This document shows positions 38,708-47,135 of a stretch of DNA of 64,000 bases, in pieces; the stretch's first letter is position 1, and each line of letters starts with the position of its first letter. Source of the DNA: Didemnitutus sp047777955 (GTDB lineage Bacteria > Verrucomicrobiota > Verrucomicrobiia > Opitutales > Opitutaceae); contig NZ_CP180537.1 in NCBI RefSeq assembly GCF_047777955.1, positions 558,001 to 622,000 of the forward strand, in the 5' to 3' direction. Under the pieces are notes generated by a model. It did no database searches and had not been told where the DNA came from. It saw nothing but the letters and a program-made list of their open reading frames with translations. Both the position numbers and the translations under genes were made by a program.

Positions 38708-38720
38708 TGCAAACGTTGCA
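38708..38720 (+). promoter_or_regulatory. LacI-type operator (class B) before lacI
   Basis: TGCAAACGTTGCA, 52 bases before the lacI ATG at 38773. The same core occurs at 28113 and 32070. Position directly upstream of the regulator suggests autoregulation. Confidence 0.72.
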
Positions 38721-38772
38721 AAACCGGCCCCGCGGGGTTGACCCCCGGAGCGCGTTCGAGCATCAGGAAGCC

Positions 38773-39831
38773 ATGCTTTCGGTCACCCCAGCCGGAAAGG
38801 TCACCCTGCAGGACGTGGCGGTCCGCGCGGGCGTGTCCATTTCGACGGCCTCGCGCAGCCTGACGGGAGCCGTGAGCATTTCCAAGGACACGCAGGCGCG
38901 CGTCCTCTCCGCCGCCGAGGAGCTCGGCTACCGCCACAATCCGCTGCTCGGCGAGGTCATGCGCTCCACGCGCCGCGGCACGCCGAACCAGCATCTCGGC
39001 ACCCTGGCCTACATCACGCCCTACGACGACGTGCAGGAGTGGCGGGCGACCCCGACGCTCTGCCGGCACTGGTCCGCCGCGCGCGAGCAAGCGGCGCTCT
39101 TCGGCTTCGGGATGACGGAGTTCGCGTTGACCTCGCACGGCATGACCGCGCGCCGCTTGGGCGACATCCTGCGCGCGCGGGGCATCACGGGCATCTTGCT
39201 TGCGGCGTTTCCCAAGGACCCGTTCGAGCTCGTGCTGCCGTGGGAGTATTTCGCCACCGTGCCGGTCGGGCACATGGTGCAGAATCCGCCGCTCGACTGC
39301 GTGGTGAGCGACCACACCCAGGCAGTCCTGCTCTCCGGTCGCGTGCTTGCGGCGCGCGGCTACCGGCGCATCGGGCTCGCGATCGAGAGCTACCAGGACT
39401 CGATCACCAACCACGGCTGGGCTATCGGCAGCGCGGCGATCCCGACCGAACACCGCGAGCTGGCGGGCATTCCCTCCTACCTGCCGGACAAAATGACGGA
39501 GGCGGGCTTCCTCGCGTGGGTGCGGGCGCACCGGGTGGACTGCGTGCTCACGCTCTCGACCTTCCGCAACACGCCCAACCCCATGCGCGACTGGCTGGCC
39601 GGTGCCGGCCTGGTCTGTCCGCGCGACATCGGCCTCGTCTCGCTCGACATCACCGCGGCCACGGCGGCATGGGCGGGCATCGACCAGAATTCCGACGAGA
39701 TCGGCAAGGCCGCGGTCGACCTCGTGCTGTCGAAGATCCGCGCCGGCGAGCACGGCATCCCGAAGGTGCGCCGCAGCCTCCTTGTCCACTGCCAGTGGCG
39801 CGACGGCGCCACGGTGCGCGCGGCGTGCTAG
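38773..39831 (+). CDS. LacI-family transcriptional regulator of the alpha-glucan locus
   Basis: 352 residues from ATG 38773; an ATG further up (38656) would place the operator inside the gene. N-terminal HTH 'VTLQDVAVRAGVSISTASRS' (about 9-28) with hinge region 'GYRHNPLLGEVMRSTRRG', which differs from the classical 'N..AR.L...' hinge. The effector domain has 'LGTLAYITPYD', 'DCVVSDHTQAVLLSGR' and 'GLVSLDITA'. It follows the pgmB-GH87 operon on the same strand. Three class B operators in the 10.6 kb upstream define its likely regulon: TonB receptor, pgmB operon, and itself. The inducer is presumably an alpha-glucosyl sugar. Confidence 0.9.
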   Translation: MLSVTPAGKVTLQDVAVRAGVSISTASRSLTGAVSISKDTQARVLSAAEELGYRHNPLLGEVMRSTRRGTPNQHLGTLAYITPYDDVQEWRATPTLCRHWSAAREQAALFGFGMTEFALTSHGMTARRLGDILRARGITGILLAAFPKDPFELVLPWEYFATVPVGHMVQNPPLDCVVSDHTQAVLLSGRVLAARGYRRIGLAIESYQDSITNHGWAIGSAAIPTEHRELAGIPSYLPDKMTEAGFLAWVRAHRVDCVLTLSTFRNTPNPMRDWLAGAGLVCPRDIGLVSLDITAATAAWAGIDQNSDEIGKAAVDLVLSKIRAGEHGIPKVRRSLLVHCQWRDGATVRAAC

Positions 39832-39885
39832 TCGTCCGTCCGGACGCTATCGGGAGAAGCCCCGTGGTGCCAGGCGGCGTGGGCC

Positions 39886-40131
39886 TCAGTCGAGCCGCAG
39901 GCTCTTCACCTCGATCAGGCCGTCGAGCATGAGCACGACCGACTGCACCATCGGGCACGGCGGGCAGGAGAAGCGCACGCGGTCGCGCACGTAGGCGATG
40001 TCGTCGACGTTCAGCGGGCGCAGCTCGTCGTTGATCAGCTTCAGCAGCGCCTCGTCGCGCATGTCCTGTGGGCCGGCGGCCAGCTGGCGCAGGGCGGCGC
40101 GGACGCGGGGCGTGAGGGCGCGGTGCTTCAT
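39886..40131 (-). CDS. Small conserved-looking hypothetical protein
   Basis: 81 residues from ATG 40131, ending TGA 39886. Helical, with a C-terminal 'FSCPPCPMVQSVVLMLDGL' containing a Cys-Pro-Pro-Cys pair that could bind metal or form a disulfide. No signal peptide. It is convergent with lacI and divergent from the PAS protein gene, whose possible early start at 40123 would overlap it. I do not recognise the family; codon pattern and the well-placed start make it more likely a gene than not. Confidence 0.5.
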   Translation of the reverse strand: MKHRALTPRVRAALRQLAAGPQDMRDEALLKLINDELRPLNVDDIAYVRDRVRFSCPPCPMVQSVVLMLDGLIEVKSLRLD

Positions 40132-40236
40132 GGTGGAAGGGGCAGCGTGCACACCCGGCGGCAAATCGCCAGCGTCGGATGCAGGGGCGTGCAGTCCGGC
40201 TTTGACTGTGGCGGCCGGGAGCTTTCGATAGCCGGC

Positions 40237-40794
40237 GTGCTCAACGAATGGCTCCAGGACCGCGCGGCCGACTTCGTCTCCGGTGCGATGCCGGCGGACG
40301 AACGCGACGGCTTTGAGGTGCTGGTGGCGGCCGATGCGGAGCTGCGGGACCATCTGAGCGTGCTGCAGGAGGCCGCCAATCTCGCGTTGTGGCGGACGGC
40401 GCCGGCGCCCGTGGCGCCGCCGGCGGAGCTGAAGGCGCGCATCCTGGCCGCGGCCGGGGTGCTGCCGCAGGAAAAGCGCGCCGAGGCCTTCGTGCTGGCG
40501 GATGCCGGCGGCCGCGTGGTCTGGGTCAACGACGCGTTCACCGAGCTTTGCGGGTATTCGCTGACCGAGCTGCGCGGACGCAAGCCCGGCGAGCTGCTGC
40601 AGGGGCCGGACACCGATCCGGCGACGGTCGCCCGCCTGCGGGCGGCGCAGCAGGCGCGGGTGGCGTGCCGGGCCGAACTGGTGAACTACCACAAGGACGG
40701 CTCGCGCTATCGCGTGAGCGTGCGCCTGTGTCCGTTGCTGGACGAAGCCGGCGAACCGCTCTGGTTCACCGCGCGCGAGCGCCAGCTCGCGTAA
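40237..40794 (+). CDS. LOV-like PAS protein with anti-sigma-like N-terminus, lacking the photoactive cysteine
   Basis: 185 residues from GTG 40237. This start gives 'LNEWLQDRAADFVSGAMPADERDGFE', the usual opening of anti-sigma-factor-like (RskA/ZAS-type) N-termini. ATG 40123 in the same frame is possible but overlaps the divergent gene. Residues about 82-180 are a PAS domain very close to LOV photosensors: 'VVWVNDAFTELCGYS', then 'GRKPGELLQGPDTDP' (114-128), then 'ELVNYHKDGSRYRVSV'. In LOV proteins the first block is GRNCRFLQGPxTD; here Pro117 replaces the flavin-binding Cys. So it is a LOV relative that cannot form the cysteinyl adduct. No output domain beyond the N-terminal helix bundle. 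Confidence 0.7.
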   Translation: MLNEWLQDRAADFVSGAMPADERDGFEVLVAADAELRDHLSVLQEAANLALWRTAPAPVAPPAELKARILAAAGVLPQEKRAEAFVLADAGGRVVWVNDAFTELCGYSLTELRGRKPGELLQGPDTDPATVARLRAAQQARVACRAELVNYHKDGSRYRVSVRLCPLLDEAGEPLWFTARERQLA

Positions 40795-40920
40795 GCGGGG
40801 TCGCCGCCGGGCCGCGCGCCGTCACCGCGCGAGCGCGAGCGGCGCAACCGGGAGCGAACGTCGGCATCGACCGCGAGAAACGGCCGGATGGCCGGGAGCA
40901 CCGGGAAGCGCGGGCCTCGC

Positions 40921-41601
40921 TCAAGCCCGCCGCCGGCGCCACAGCCCCGGGCCGGCGGAAACGGCGAGGGCGAGCGCGATCTCCACGGTCCAGACGAGCA
41001 CGGGAGCGGGATGGACGAAGCGCTCGATCGCGGCGTCGGTCATGATCAGTTCGCCGCCGATCTTGCCCAGGATCGCGGCACCGAAATACACGAGGAGCGG
41101 GTATTTCTCGGTCAGCGCGGAGAGCAGGTTGCTGGCGAAGACGACGAGCGGGATGCTGAGCCCCAGGCCGAACAGCAGCAGCACGAGGTTGCCGTGCGAC
41201 GCGCCGGCGACGGCGAGGACGTTGTCGAGCGACATGGAGACGTCGGCGGCGACGATCAGGCCGATCGCGCGCCAGACGCTGCGCGCCTGCGCGGTCGGCT
41301 CGTCACCCTCCTCGGTGTTGTCGAGGAGCAGCTTGACCGCGATCCAGAGAATCATGAGCCCGCCCGCGAGCTTGAGGTAGGCGACGTCGAGGATGCGGCC
41401 GGCCACGAAGGTGAGCGCGATGCGCAGGACCACCGCCACCCCCGCGCCGAGGCTGATGGCGAGCAGGCGCTTCTCCTTGGGCAGCGTGCGCGCGGCGAGG
41501 GCGATCGCGATGGCGTTGTCGCCCGCGAGCACGATGTCGATGAAGACGATGCTCAGGAAAGCGAGGAGCCACTGGGCCAGGGAACCGGGGGCGGCGTGCA
41601 T
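40921..41601 (-). CDS. TerC-family integral membrane protein
   Basis: 226 residues from ATG 41601, overlapping the CoA-transferase stop (TGATG). Seven or more hydrophobic helices. The paired acidic motifs of the TerC family appear as 'FIDIVLAGDNAIAIALAAR' and 'IVAADVSMSLDNVLAVAGAS'. Family members act in metal (Mn, Ca) efflux or tellurite resistance. It is the last gene of the operon that begins with the SUMF1-type fusion. The reason for a metal exporter there is unclear. Confidence 0.9.
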   Translation of the reverse strand: MHAAPGSLAQWLLAFLSIVFIDIVLAGDNAIAIALAARTLPKEKRLLAISLGAGVAVVLRIALTFVAGRILDVAYLKLAGGLMILWIAVKLLLDNTEEGDEPTAQARSVWRAIGLIVAADVSMSLDNVLAVAGASHGNLVLLLFGLGLSIPLVVFASNLLSALTEKYPLLVYFGAAILGKIGGELIMTDAAIERFVHPAPVLVWTVEIALALAVSAGPGLWRRRRA

Positions 41602-42833
41602 CAGGAGTCCTTGGCCTCGACCACGATGCCGTCGCGCTGGAGCTGCGCGTAGCGCTCGGCATCGCAGCCGATCTCGCCGAGCAGGGCGCGATTGTGTTCG
41701 CCGAGCCGCGGGGCCGGCGTGCGGATGCTGCCGGGCGAGCCGAGCAGGCGGGGCACGACGTGGTGCATCGGCAGCTGGCCCATCTCCGTGTCCGGGTAGT
41801 CGGCGACGATCTCGCGGGCGTTGAAATGCGGATCGTCGAGGATCTGCCGCACGTCGTAGATCGGGCCGACCGTCACCTCGGCGCGCTCGAAGAAGGCCAC
41901 GTTCTCCGCCTGCGTGCGCTCGGCGATGAAGGCGCCGATGATCGCGTCGAGCTCCGCGGCGTGGGCGACGCGGGCGGCGTTGGTGCGGAAGCGCGGGTCG
42001 TCGATCAGCTCGGCGCGACCGATCGCGCGCAGGAGCCGCTCGGCCATCGCCTGGGTCGAGCCGGAGAGGGCGACGTAGAGGCCGTCGCGACAGCGGTAGC
42101 AGTTGCGCGGCGCGGAATTCGTCGAGCGGCTGCCGGTGCGCGGCTTCACCTGCCCGGTGAGGCGGTAGTTGGCGGCCTGCGGGCTCAGGATGGCGAACAG
42201 TGGATCGAGCAGCGGCAAGTCGATCACCTGGCCGCGGCCGCCATTCTGCTCGACGTGGCGCAGCGCGATCATCACCGCCGAGGCGCCGTAAAGGCCGGCG
42301 ACGCCGTCGGCGAGATACATCGGCGGCAGCACCGGCTCGCGGTCGGCGAAGCCGTTGAACGAGGCGAAGCCCGACATGCCCTCGATGATCGTGCCGAAGC
42401 CGGGGCGCTGGCTGTAGGGGCCGTCCTGGCCCCAGCCGGAGATGCGGACGATCACCAGGCGCGGGTTGAGCCGCAGCAGCTCGTCCGGCGCGAGGCCCAT
42501 TTTTTCAAGCACGCCGGGACGGAAGCTCTCGACGAACAGCGCGGCGCTCGGCACGAGCTGGCGGACGATTTCGACGGCCTCGGGACGGCGCAGGTCGAGG
42601 GCGAGGCTCTTCTTGTTGCGCGCGTAGATTTTCCAGTGCGTCGAGACGCCCTTCGTCTGCCAGGCGCGCAGCGTGTCGCCCTCCGGCGGCTCGACTTTGA
42701 TCACCTCGGCGCCGAAGTCGCCGAGGACCTGCGTGAGCACGTTGCCGGCGAACAGGCGCGAGAGGTCGAGGACGCGCACGCCGTTCAACGGGCCCGGCGC
42801 CGCGGGAGTGTAGTCGCGTTGCGGGAGCGGCAT
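41601..42833 (-). CDS. CaiB/BaiF family (class III) CoA-transferase
   Basis: 410 residues from ATG 42833, 3 bases after the CitE-like stop. Class III CoA-transferase: 'PLNGVRVLDLSRLFAGNVLTQ' and 'LGDFGAEVIKVEPPEGD' at the start, and the catalytic Asp176 in 'YLADGVAGLYGA', which forms the acyl anhydride. These enzymes move CoA between carboxylic acids. With the adjacent citramalyl/malyl-CoA lyase-like gene it could activate and cleave a C4-C5 hydroxy-dicarboxylate (for example citramalate, itaconate or malate derivatives). Cytoplasmic. Confidence 0.9.
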   Translation of the reverse strand: MPLPQRDYTPAAPGPLNGVRVLDLSRLFAGNVLTQVLGDFGAEVIKVEPPEGDTLRAWQTKGVSTHWKIYARNKKSLALDLRRPEAVEIVRQLVPSAALFVESFRPGVLEKMGLAPDELLRLNPRLVIVRISGWGQDGPYSQRPGFGTIIEGMSGFASFNGFADREPVLPPMYLADGVAGLYGASAVMIALRHVEQNGGRGQVIDLPLLDPLFAILSPQAANYRLTGQVKPRTGSRSTNSAPRNCYRCRDGLYVALSGSTQAMAERLLRAIGRAELIDDPRFRTNAARVAHAAELDAIIGAFIAERTQAENVAFFERAEVTVGPIYDVRQILDDPHFNAREIVADYPDTEMGQLPMHHVVPRLLGSPGSIRTPAPRLGEHNRALLGEIGCDAERYAQLQRDGIVVEAKDS

Positions 42834-42836
42834 GGC

Positions 42837-43688
42837 TCAGCGAGTGGCGGCGCCGGCCGCGGCGGCGAGGACCGCGTGGGCGCGGCGGATGAACGGCGCG
42901 TCGATCATGCGGCCGTCGAGGGCGAAGGCGCCGGCGCGGGTCGACGCGGCTTCGACGACGCGGCGCGCGAAGTCGATCTCCGCGGCGCTGGGTTGGAAAA
43001 CCTCGTTGGCGATCGCGATCTGGCTCGGGTGGACGCAGGACTTGCCGAGGAAGCCGAGGCGCTTCGCGCCGACCGCCTCGGCGCGGAAGCCGTCCGCGTC
43101 CTTGATCGCGCCGTAGGCGGCGTCGTAGGCCCACACGTTCGCCTCGCCCGCGGCCAGCCGGAGGGCGAGCTGGAGCTGCTGGACCACGGCGGCGTTGGTG
43201 CGGTCGATGCCGAGCGGCTCGAGCAGGTCGGCGAAGGCGAGTTGCAGGCCGACGACCCGCGGATCGGCCGCGGCGATCTCGGCGGCGCAGCGCAGCGCGC
43301 GCGGTGTCTCGATGTTGGCGAGGAGGGCGATGCGGCGGTCGAGGCCGCGCGCCTGCTCGAGCGCCGCGAGCGCGGCGCTGGCGGCGCGGATGTCGGCGGC
43401 CGAGTCGACCTTGGGCAGGTTGACGTAGTCGAGACGGGGGTGGACGACGGCGGCGAGATCGGCGGCGAAGTGCGGCGTGTCCGGCGCGTTCACGCGCGCG
43501 ATCATGATCTTGGCCGAGGCGGCGAACTCGGGCGAGGCGAGCGCCGCGGCGAGGTTCTGCCGCGCGGCGTCCTTGTGCTCCTCGGCGACGGCATCCTCGA
43601 GGTCGAAGGAGAGACTATCCGCGGCGCTGGCGAGCGCCTTGGGGAAGAGCTCGGGACGCGAGGCGGGGACGAACAGCTTGCTGCGCAT
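42837..43688 (-). CDS. CitE/HpcH-type CoA lyase (malyl- or citramalyl-CoA lyase-like)
   Basis: 283 residues from ATG 43688, five bases after the preceding stop. TIM-barrel lyase of the citrate-lyase beta/HpcH superfamily: 'RSKLFVPASRPELFPKA', 'SLSFDLEDAVAEEHKDAAR' (metal Asp and Glu), 'LLANIETPRAL', 'LQLAFADLLEPLG' and 'GFLGKSCVHPSQI'. The family cleaves (3S)-malyl, citramalyl or citryl thioesters to acetyl-CoA or pyruvate. The gene lies between the SUMF1-type fusion and the class III CoA-transferase, so CoA activation plus cleavage is a sensible pair. Acid substrate unknown. Confidence 0.87.
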   Translation of the reverse strand: MRSKLFVPASRPELFPKALASAADSLSFDLEDAVAEEHKDAARQNLAAALASPEFAASAKIMIARVNAPDTPHFAADLAAVVHPRLDYVNLPKVDSAADIRAASAALAALEQARGLDRRIALLANIETPRALRCAAEIAAADPRVVGLQLAFADLLEPLGIDRTNAAVVQQLQLALRLAAGEANVWAYDAAYGAIKDADGFRAEAVGAKRLGFLGKSCVHPSQIAIANEVFQPSAAEIDFARRVVEAASTRAGAFALDGRMIDAPFIRRAHAVLAAAAGAATR

Positions 43689-43693
43689 GGGTA

Positions 43694-45886
43694 TCAGGAG
43701 GCGTCAGCCGCGCAGCGGAAGCCGATCATGCCACTGCGGTCCTTGCCGGGCGCCATGAGCAGGTATTTGCCGTGCTGGTCGAGCTGGTAGGCTTGGGGAA
43801 AATACCAGTGCGAGGTCTGCGGCTGGTAGGCGCTGCCGCCGCGCAGCGCCGCGGCGCGCGTGTGCGCGTCGCGGAACTCGTCGGTCCATTGCCAGACGTT
43901 GCCGACGAGGTCCATGACGCCGAACGGGCTCGCGCCCTCCGGGTGGGCGTCGACGTCATCGGGCGGCGTGAGCGTGCGGCCGCGGTTGGGCTTCGGCATC
44001 GCGGCGGGGCGCCAGTCGTTGCCCCACGGGTAGAGGCGGCCGTCGGTGCCCTGGGCGGCGTAGTGCCACTCCCACTCGCGGGGCAGGCGCTTGCCCGCCC
44101 AGGCGGCGTAGGCGCGCGCGTCCTCCAGCGAGACCCAGGTGACGGGCTTCTTTTCCCAGCCGGCGGGCGGCGCGCCGTGCTGCCAGTGCCGGAGGAAATG
44201 GTGATCGTCGGCGGGGTGGTAGCCCGAGGCGTCGAGGAAGGCCTTGAACTCGGCGTTGGTGACCGGGAAGCGGTCGAGGTGGAACGCCGGCACCTGCAGC
44301 CGGTGCCAGTGTGCGCGGCGCGGCGTGGATTCCCACGGGTATTGGAAATCGAGTCCGCTCCAGGTGAAGCCCTCGATCTCGACGCCCAGCACCTTGAAAT
44401 CGAATTCGCCGGCCGGGATCGTCACCATGCCGTGCGGCGCGGTGGCGTGGGGGCGGGTGGGGGCGACGGGCACGATCTCCTGCAGGAGCGGGCGCCACGT
44501 CGCGGAGAGCGACTGCAGCGGCGTGCGGGCAAGCGCGGCCATGCGGGCGAGGAATTTTTCCAGGTCCGCGACCTCGCGGCCGGGTTCGACGGCGAGGACG
44601 GCGCCGAAGCCGCGGGACTCGAGCGGGAACGCGAGCGTGGCCTGGCCGCCGGCGAGACGCGGCGTGAGGGCGCTGCCGTTCCAGAGATCGAAGTAGCGCC
44701 GGCCCTCGCGGTGCGCGACGACCAGCTGGTCGCCGGCGACCTCGTATTCGTTGCGGTTCACGACGGTCCAGAGCGTCGAGTCGGCCGTCGGGAAGCGCGA
44801 CGCGAACACGCTGTGCTGCACGGTGGTCGCGTAGGGTTCCCAGTCGAGGCTCACGACGTGCGACGGGAACTGCCGGTAGATCGTGGCGATGCGGCGCAGG
44901 GTCTCGGCGTCGCGCGGTGTGAGCTGGTTCCAGACGCCCCAGATGTTTTCCCAGGCGTTGTAGCCGATGCCGTTGAAGAAAATGTAGTGGAAGTCGTTCG
45001 TGCGATCGCGGCCCCAGCGGTTCTCGATGTTGCTCATGTGCCGCGGCTCGAGCCATTTCAACTTGCTGACCGCGGGGATCACGTCGGTGGGGATGTGTTT
45101 GCCCCAGCTCTGGAGGTTCCACATCAGCGCCTCGTCGGAGAGCGGCACGGCCTCGGGCTGAAACACGAGCGGGTGGCCGATCGCGTCGGCGGCGTCGAGG
45201 AAGGCGCGCGGGACGCCGCTGTAGGTGTCGCCGTTCACGCCGTCGGCACCGATCTCCTTCGCGAGGCGCGCGATCGCCACCCAGTCGGGGACGCCGGCGG
45301 GGCAGGTGCCGTTGTCCCAGGGCATCGTGGGGATGAAGACCTTGACGCCGCGCCGGTGGAAATCGGCCACGACCTGCTTCAATCCCGCGAGTCCGCCGGG
45401 CAGATCGGCAGCGAGCTCGAACTGGTTGCGATCGTCGATGCCGACGTTCGGGTAGACATACCACAGCAGCACGCTATCGATGCCGCCGAAGCGCGCCTCC
45501 AGGTCGTCGAGGTAGCGGTCGACCGTGTAGCGGCGCGCGACGGGGTCGTAGAAGAAGCGGTCCTCGACCATCATCTGCGCGTGCACGAAGTTCCGCTGCG
45601 CCCAGGCGAACTCGGGGCGCTCGTAGTTCGCGCCGCTGTAGCCCATCCGCGTCAGGTGCTCGCGCCGCCAGTCGCGGAAGTCGCGGCGCCAGGCCTCCGC
45701 GCGCGGCCGGATGTCCATCTTCCAGTGACCGATGTTCTGGAACGGCCAGCCGGGCGCGCTGGCGGGCAGGGGCAGGTGCGGGCCGTTGCGGGCGTGCGAG
45801 AGTTGAAACTCGGCTGCGTGCGCGGACGGCGCCCGTTGCGGCGGGGGCAGGGGAGCGGGGGTTCCAGCGGCGGGGGCGTCGGACAT
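43694..45886 (-). CDS. TIM-barrel-like hydrolase fused to a SUMF1/FGE-type domain
   Basis: 730 residues from ATG 45886; the frame is open far upstream, but that part overlaps lacI and the operator. The N-terminal part (about 30-450) reads as a glycosidase-like TIM barrel ('LLWYVYPNVGIDDRNQFEL', 'IPTMPWDNGTCPAG', 'EIGADGVNGDTYSGVP') plus a beta domain. The C-terminal part (about 485-730) is a formylglycine-generating-enzyme fold: 'MVTIPAGEF', 'DRFPVTNAEFKAFLDAS', 'TWVSLEDARAYAAWAGKRLP', 'DLVGNVWQWTDEF', 'ALRGGSAY'. After RGGS the two FGE catalytic cysteines are missing, so it cannot be a normal sulfatase activator. No signal peptide seen. A class A operator lies 75 bases upstream. Confidence 0.78.
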   Translation of the reverse strand: MSDAPAAGTPAPLPPPQRAPSAHAAEFQLSHARNGPHLPLPASAPGWPFQNIGHWKMDIRPRAEAWRRDFRDWRREHLTRMGYSGANYERPEFAWAQRNFVHAQMMVEDRFFYDPVARRYTVDRYLDDLEARFGGIDSVLLWYVYPNVGIDDRNQFELAADLPGGLAGLKQVVADFHRRGVKVFIPTMPWDNGTCPAGVPDWVAIARLAKEIGADGVNGDTYSGVPRAFLDAADAIGHPLVFQPEAVPLSDEALMWNLQSWGKHIPTDVIPAVSKLKWLEPRHMSNIENRWGRDRTNDFHYIFFNGIGYNAWENIWGVWNQLTPRDAETLRRIATIYRQFPSHVVSLDWEPYATTVQHSVFASRFPTADSTLWTVVNRNEYEVAGDQLVVAHREGRRYFDLWNGSALTPRLAGGQATLAFPLESRGFGAVLAVEPGREVADLEKFLARMAALARTPLQSLSATWRPLLQEIVPVAPTRPHATAPHGMVTIPAGEFDFKVLGVEIEGFTWSGLDFQYPWESTPRRAHWHRLQVPAFHLDRFPVTNAEFKAFLDASGYHPADDHHFLRHWQHGAPPAGWEKKPVTWVSLEDARAYAAWAGKRLPREWEWHYAAQGTDGRLYPWGNDWRPAAMPKPNRGRTLTPPDDVDAHPEGASPFGVMDLVGNVWQWTDEFRDAHTRAAALRGGSAYQPQTSHWYFPQAYQLDQHGKYLLMAPGKDRSGMIGFRCAADAS

Positions 45887-45960
45887 GGCTTCTGGGACGG
45901 CAGGATGGCGTTTTGCGCCGCCGGTGCAGCGCGAAACTGCCGGTGGGGGCAAAAGGTAAG

Positions 45961-45972
45961 GCAAACGTTTGC
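45961..45972. promoter_or_regulatory. LacI operator (class A), between the SUMF1-fusion operon and lacI
   Basis: Perfect 12-bp palindrome GCAAACGTTTGC, preceded by TAAG. It lies in the divergent gap, 75 bases from the leftward fusion gene and 134 bases from the rightward lacI start, so it can serve both promoters. One of four identical copies within 4.3 kb. Confidence 0.8.
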
Positions 45973-46105
45973 GTGACGTGGGCGGCGAAGTCGACCAAAT
46001 TAATCCGCCGCGGGCCGAGGCGGGGCTTGCTTGGCGGCGGCGGCGGGCGCAAAACATCTCCCGGTCGCGGCGGCCTCCGGTCGTCCGGCCCCGCCCCCTC
46101 CGCTC

Positions 46106-47110
46106 ATGCCAAAATCTCCCAGCCTGATCGACGTCGCCCGCCGGGCGAAGGTGAACATCTCCACCGTCTCGCGCGTGTTGAACGGCACGGGCAAGATCGG
46201 CGAGGAGACGCGCGCCCGCGTGCTCAAGGTCATGCGCGAGACCGGCTACAAGCCCAACCGCGTCGCGCGCCGCCTGCGCACGACCGACGGCACCAGCCAC
46301 CTGCTCGGGCTGATCATCCCGAACATCCAGAACATCTTTTTCGCCGACCTCGCGCGCGGCGTGGAGGACGTGGCCTACAGCAACAATTTCGCCGTCCTGC
46401 TCTGCAACTACGACGAGGACGAGGCGCGCGAGCGCTTCTACCTCGACGTGATGCAGTCGGAATCGGTCGACGGCATCATCCTGCCGCCGATCCACGAGCA
46501 CGATCCCGCCGTCATGCAGGTGGTGAAGTCGGGCCTGCCGGTGGTGTGCGTCGACCGCAGCCTGGCGGCCGGCAATCTCGACAAGGTCGAGGTCGACAAC
46601 CACCGCGGTGCGCTCGAGGCGGTGAACCACATCATCGCGCAGGGACACCGGCGCATCGGGCTGATCGGCGGCCCGGCCGACTCCTCCACCGGCCGCGAGC
46701 GTCTGCGCGGCTACAAGGACGCGCACGCGGCGGCGGGCCTGGCGGTCAAGACCGAGCTGATGCGCTTCGGCGACTACAAGCAGGGCTCCGGCCAGGTGCT
46801 GGCGAACGAGCTGCTCTCGCTGTCCGACCCGCCGACGGCGCTGTTCGTCTGCAACGGCCTGATGACGGCCGGCGCGCTGGAGGCCATCGCCTCGCGCGGC
46901 CTGAGGATCCCCAAGCAGGTGGCGATCGTCGGCTTCGACGAGATGCCGCTGGCGAGCGTGTTCAACCCGCCGCTCACCGTCGTGCGCCAGCCGGCCTACG
47001 AGGTCGGAAAATGCGCGGCCGAGCTGCTGCTGAAGCGCATCGAGGACCCGAACCGCCCCGCCACCAGCCTGCGCCTGGTGCCGGACCTGATGGTGCGGAA
47101 GTCCTGCTGA
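46106..47110 (+). CDS. LacI-family transcriptional regulator of the pentofuranoside locus
   Basis: 334 residues from ATG 46106. Classical LacI layout: HTH 'SLIDVARRAKVNISTVSRVL', hinge helix 'NRVARRLRT', then a ligand domain with 'HLLGLIIPNIQNIFFADLA', 'VDGIILPPIHEHDP', 'HRRIGLIGGPADSSTGRER' and 'VAIVGFDEMPLASVFNPPLT'. The family usually represses catabolic genes until a sugar binds. Four copies of GCAAACGTTTGC flank it and its neighbours (SUMF1-fusion operon, ribokinase, GH127, TonB receptor). With ribokinase and a GH127 enzyme in the set, ribose, arabinose or a phosphorylated pentose is the likely inducer. Confidence 0.92.
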   Translation: MPKSPSLIDVARRAKVNISTVSRVLNGTGKIGEETRARVLKVMRETGYKPNRVARRLRTTDGTSHLLGLIIPNIQNIFFADLARGVEDVAYSNNFAVLLCNYDEDEARERFYLDVMQSESVDGIILPPIHEHDPAVMQVVKSGLPVVCVDRSLAAGNLDKVEVDNHRGALEAVNHIIAQGHRRIGLIGGPADSSTGRERLRGYKDAHAAAGLAVKTELMRFGDYKQGSGQVLANELLSLSDPPTALFVCNGLMTAGALEAIASRGLRIPKQVAIVGFDEMPLASVFNPPLTVVRQPAYEVGKCAAELLLKRIEDPNRPATSLRLVPDLMVRKSC

Positions 47111-47135
47111 GCGGGCGAACCGCGACAGGTTTCAC

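Noticed and set aside
40123..40236. ATG 40123 as start of the LOV-like gene
   Set aside because: It overlaps the divergent small gene and adds 38 residues that do not resemble the anti-sigma-like N-terminus beginning at GTG 40237; kept only as an alternative.
43694..45886. Active formylglycine-generating enzyme (sulfatase activator)
   Set aside because: Both catalytic cysteines are absent after the RGGS motif and no sulfatase gene is in the window.
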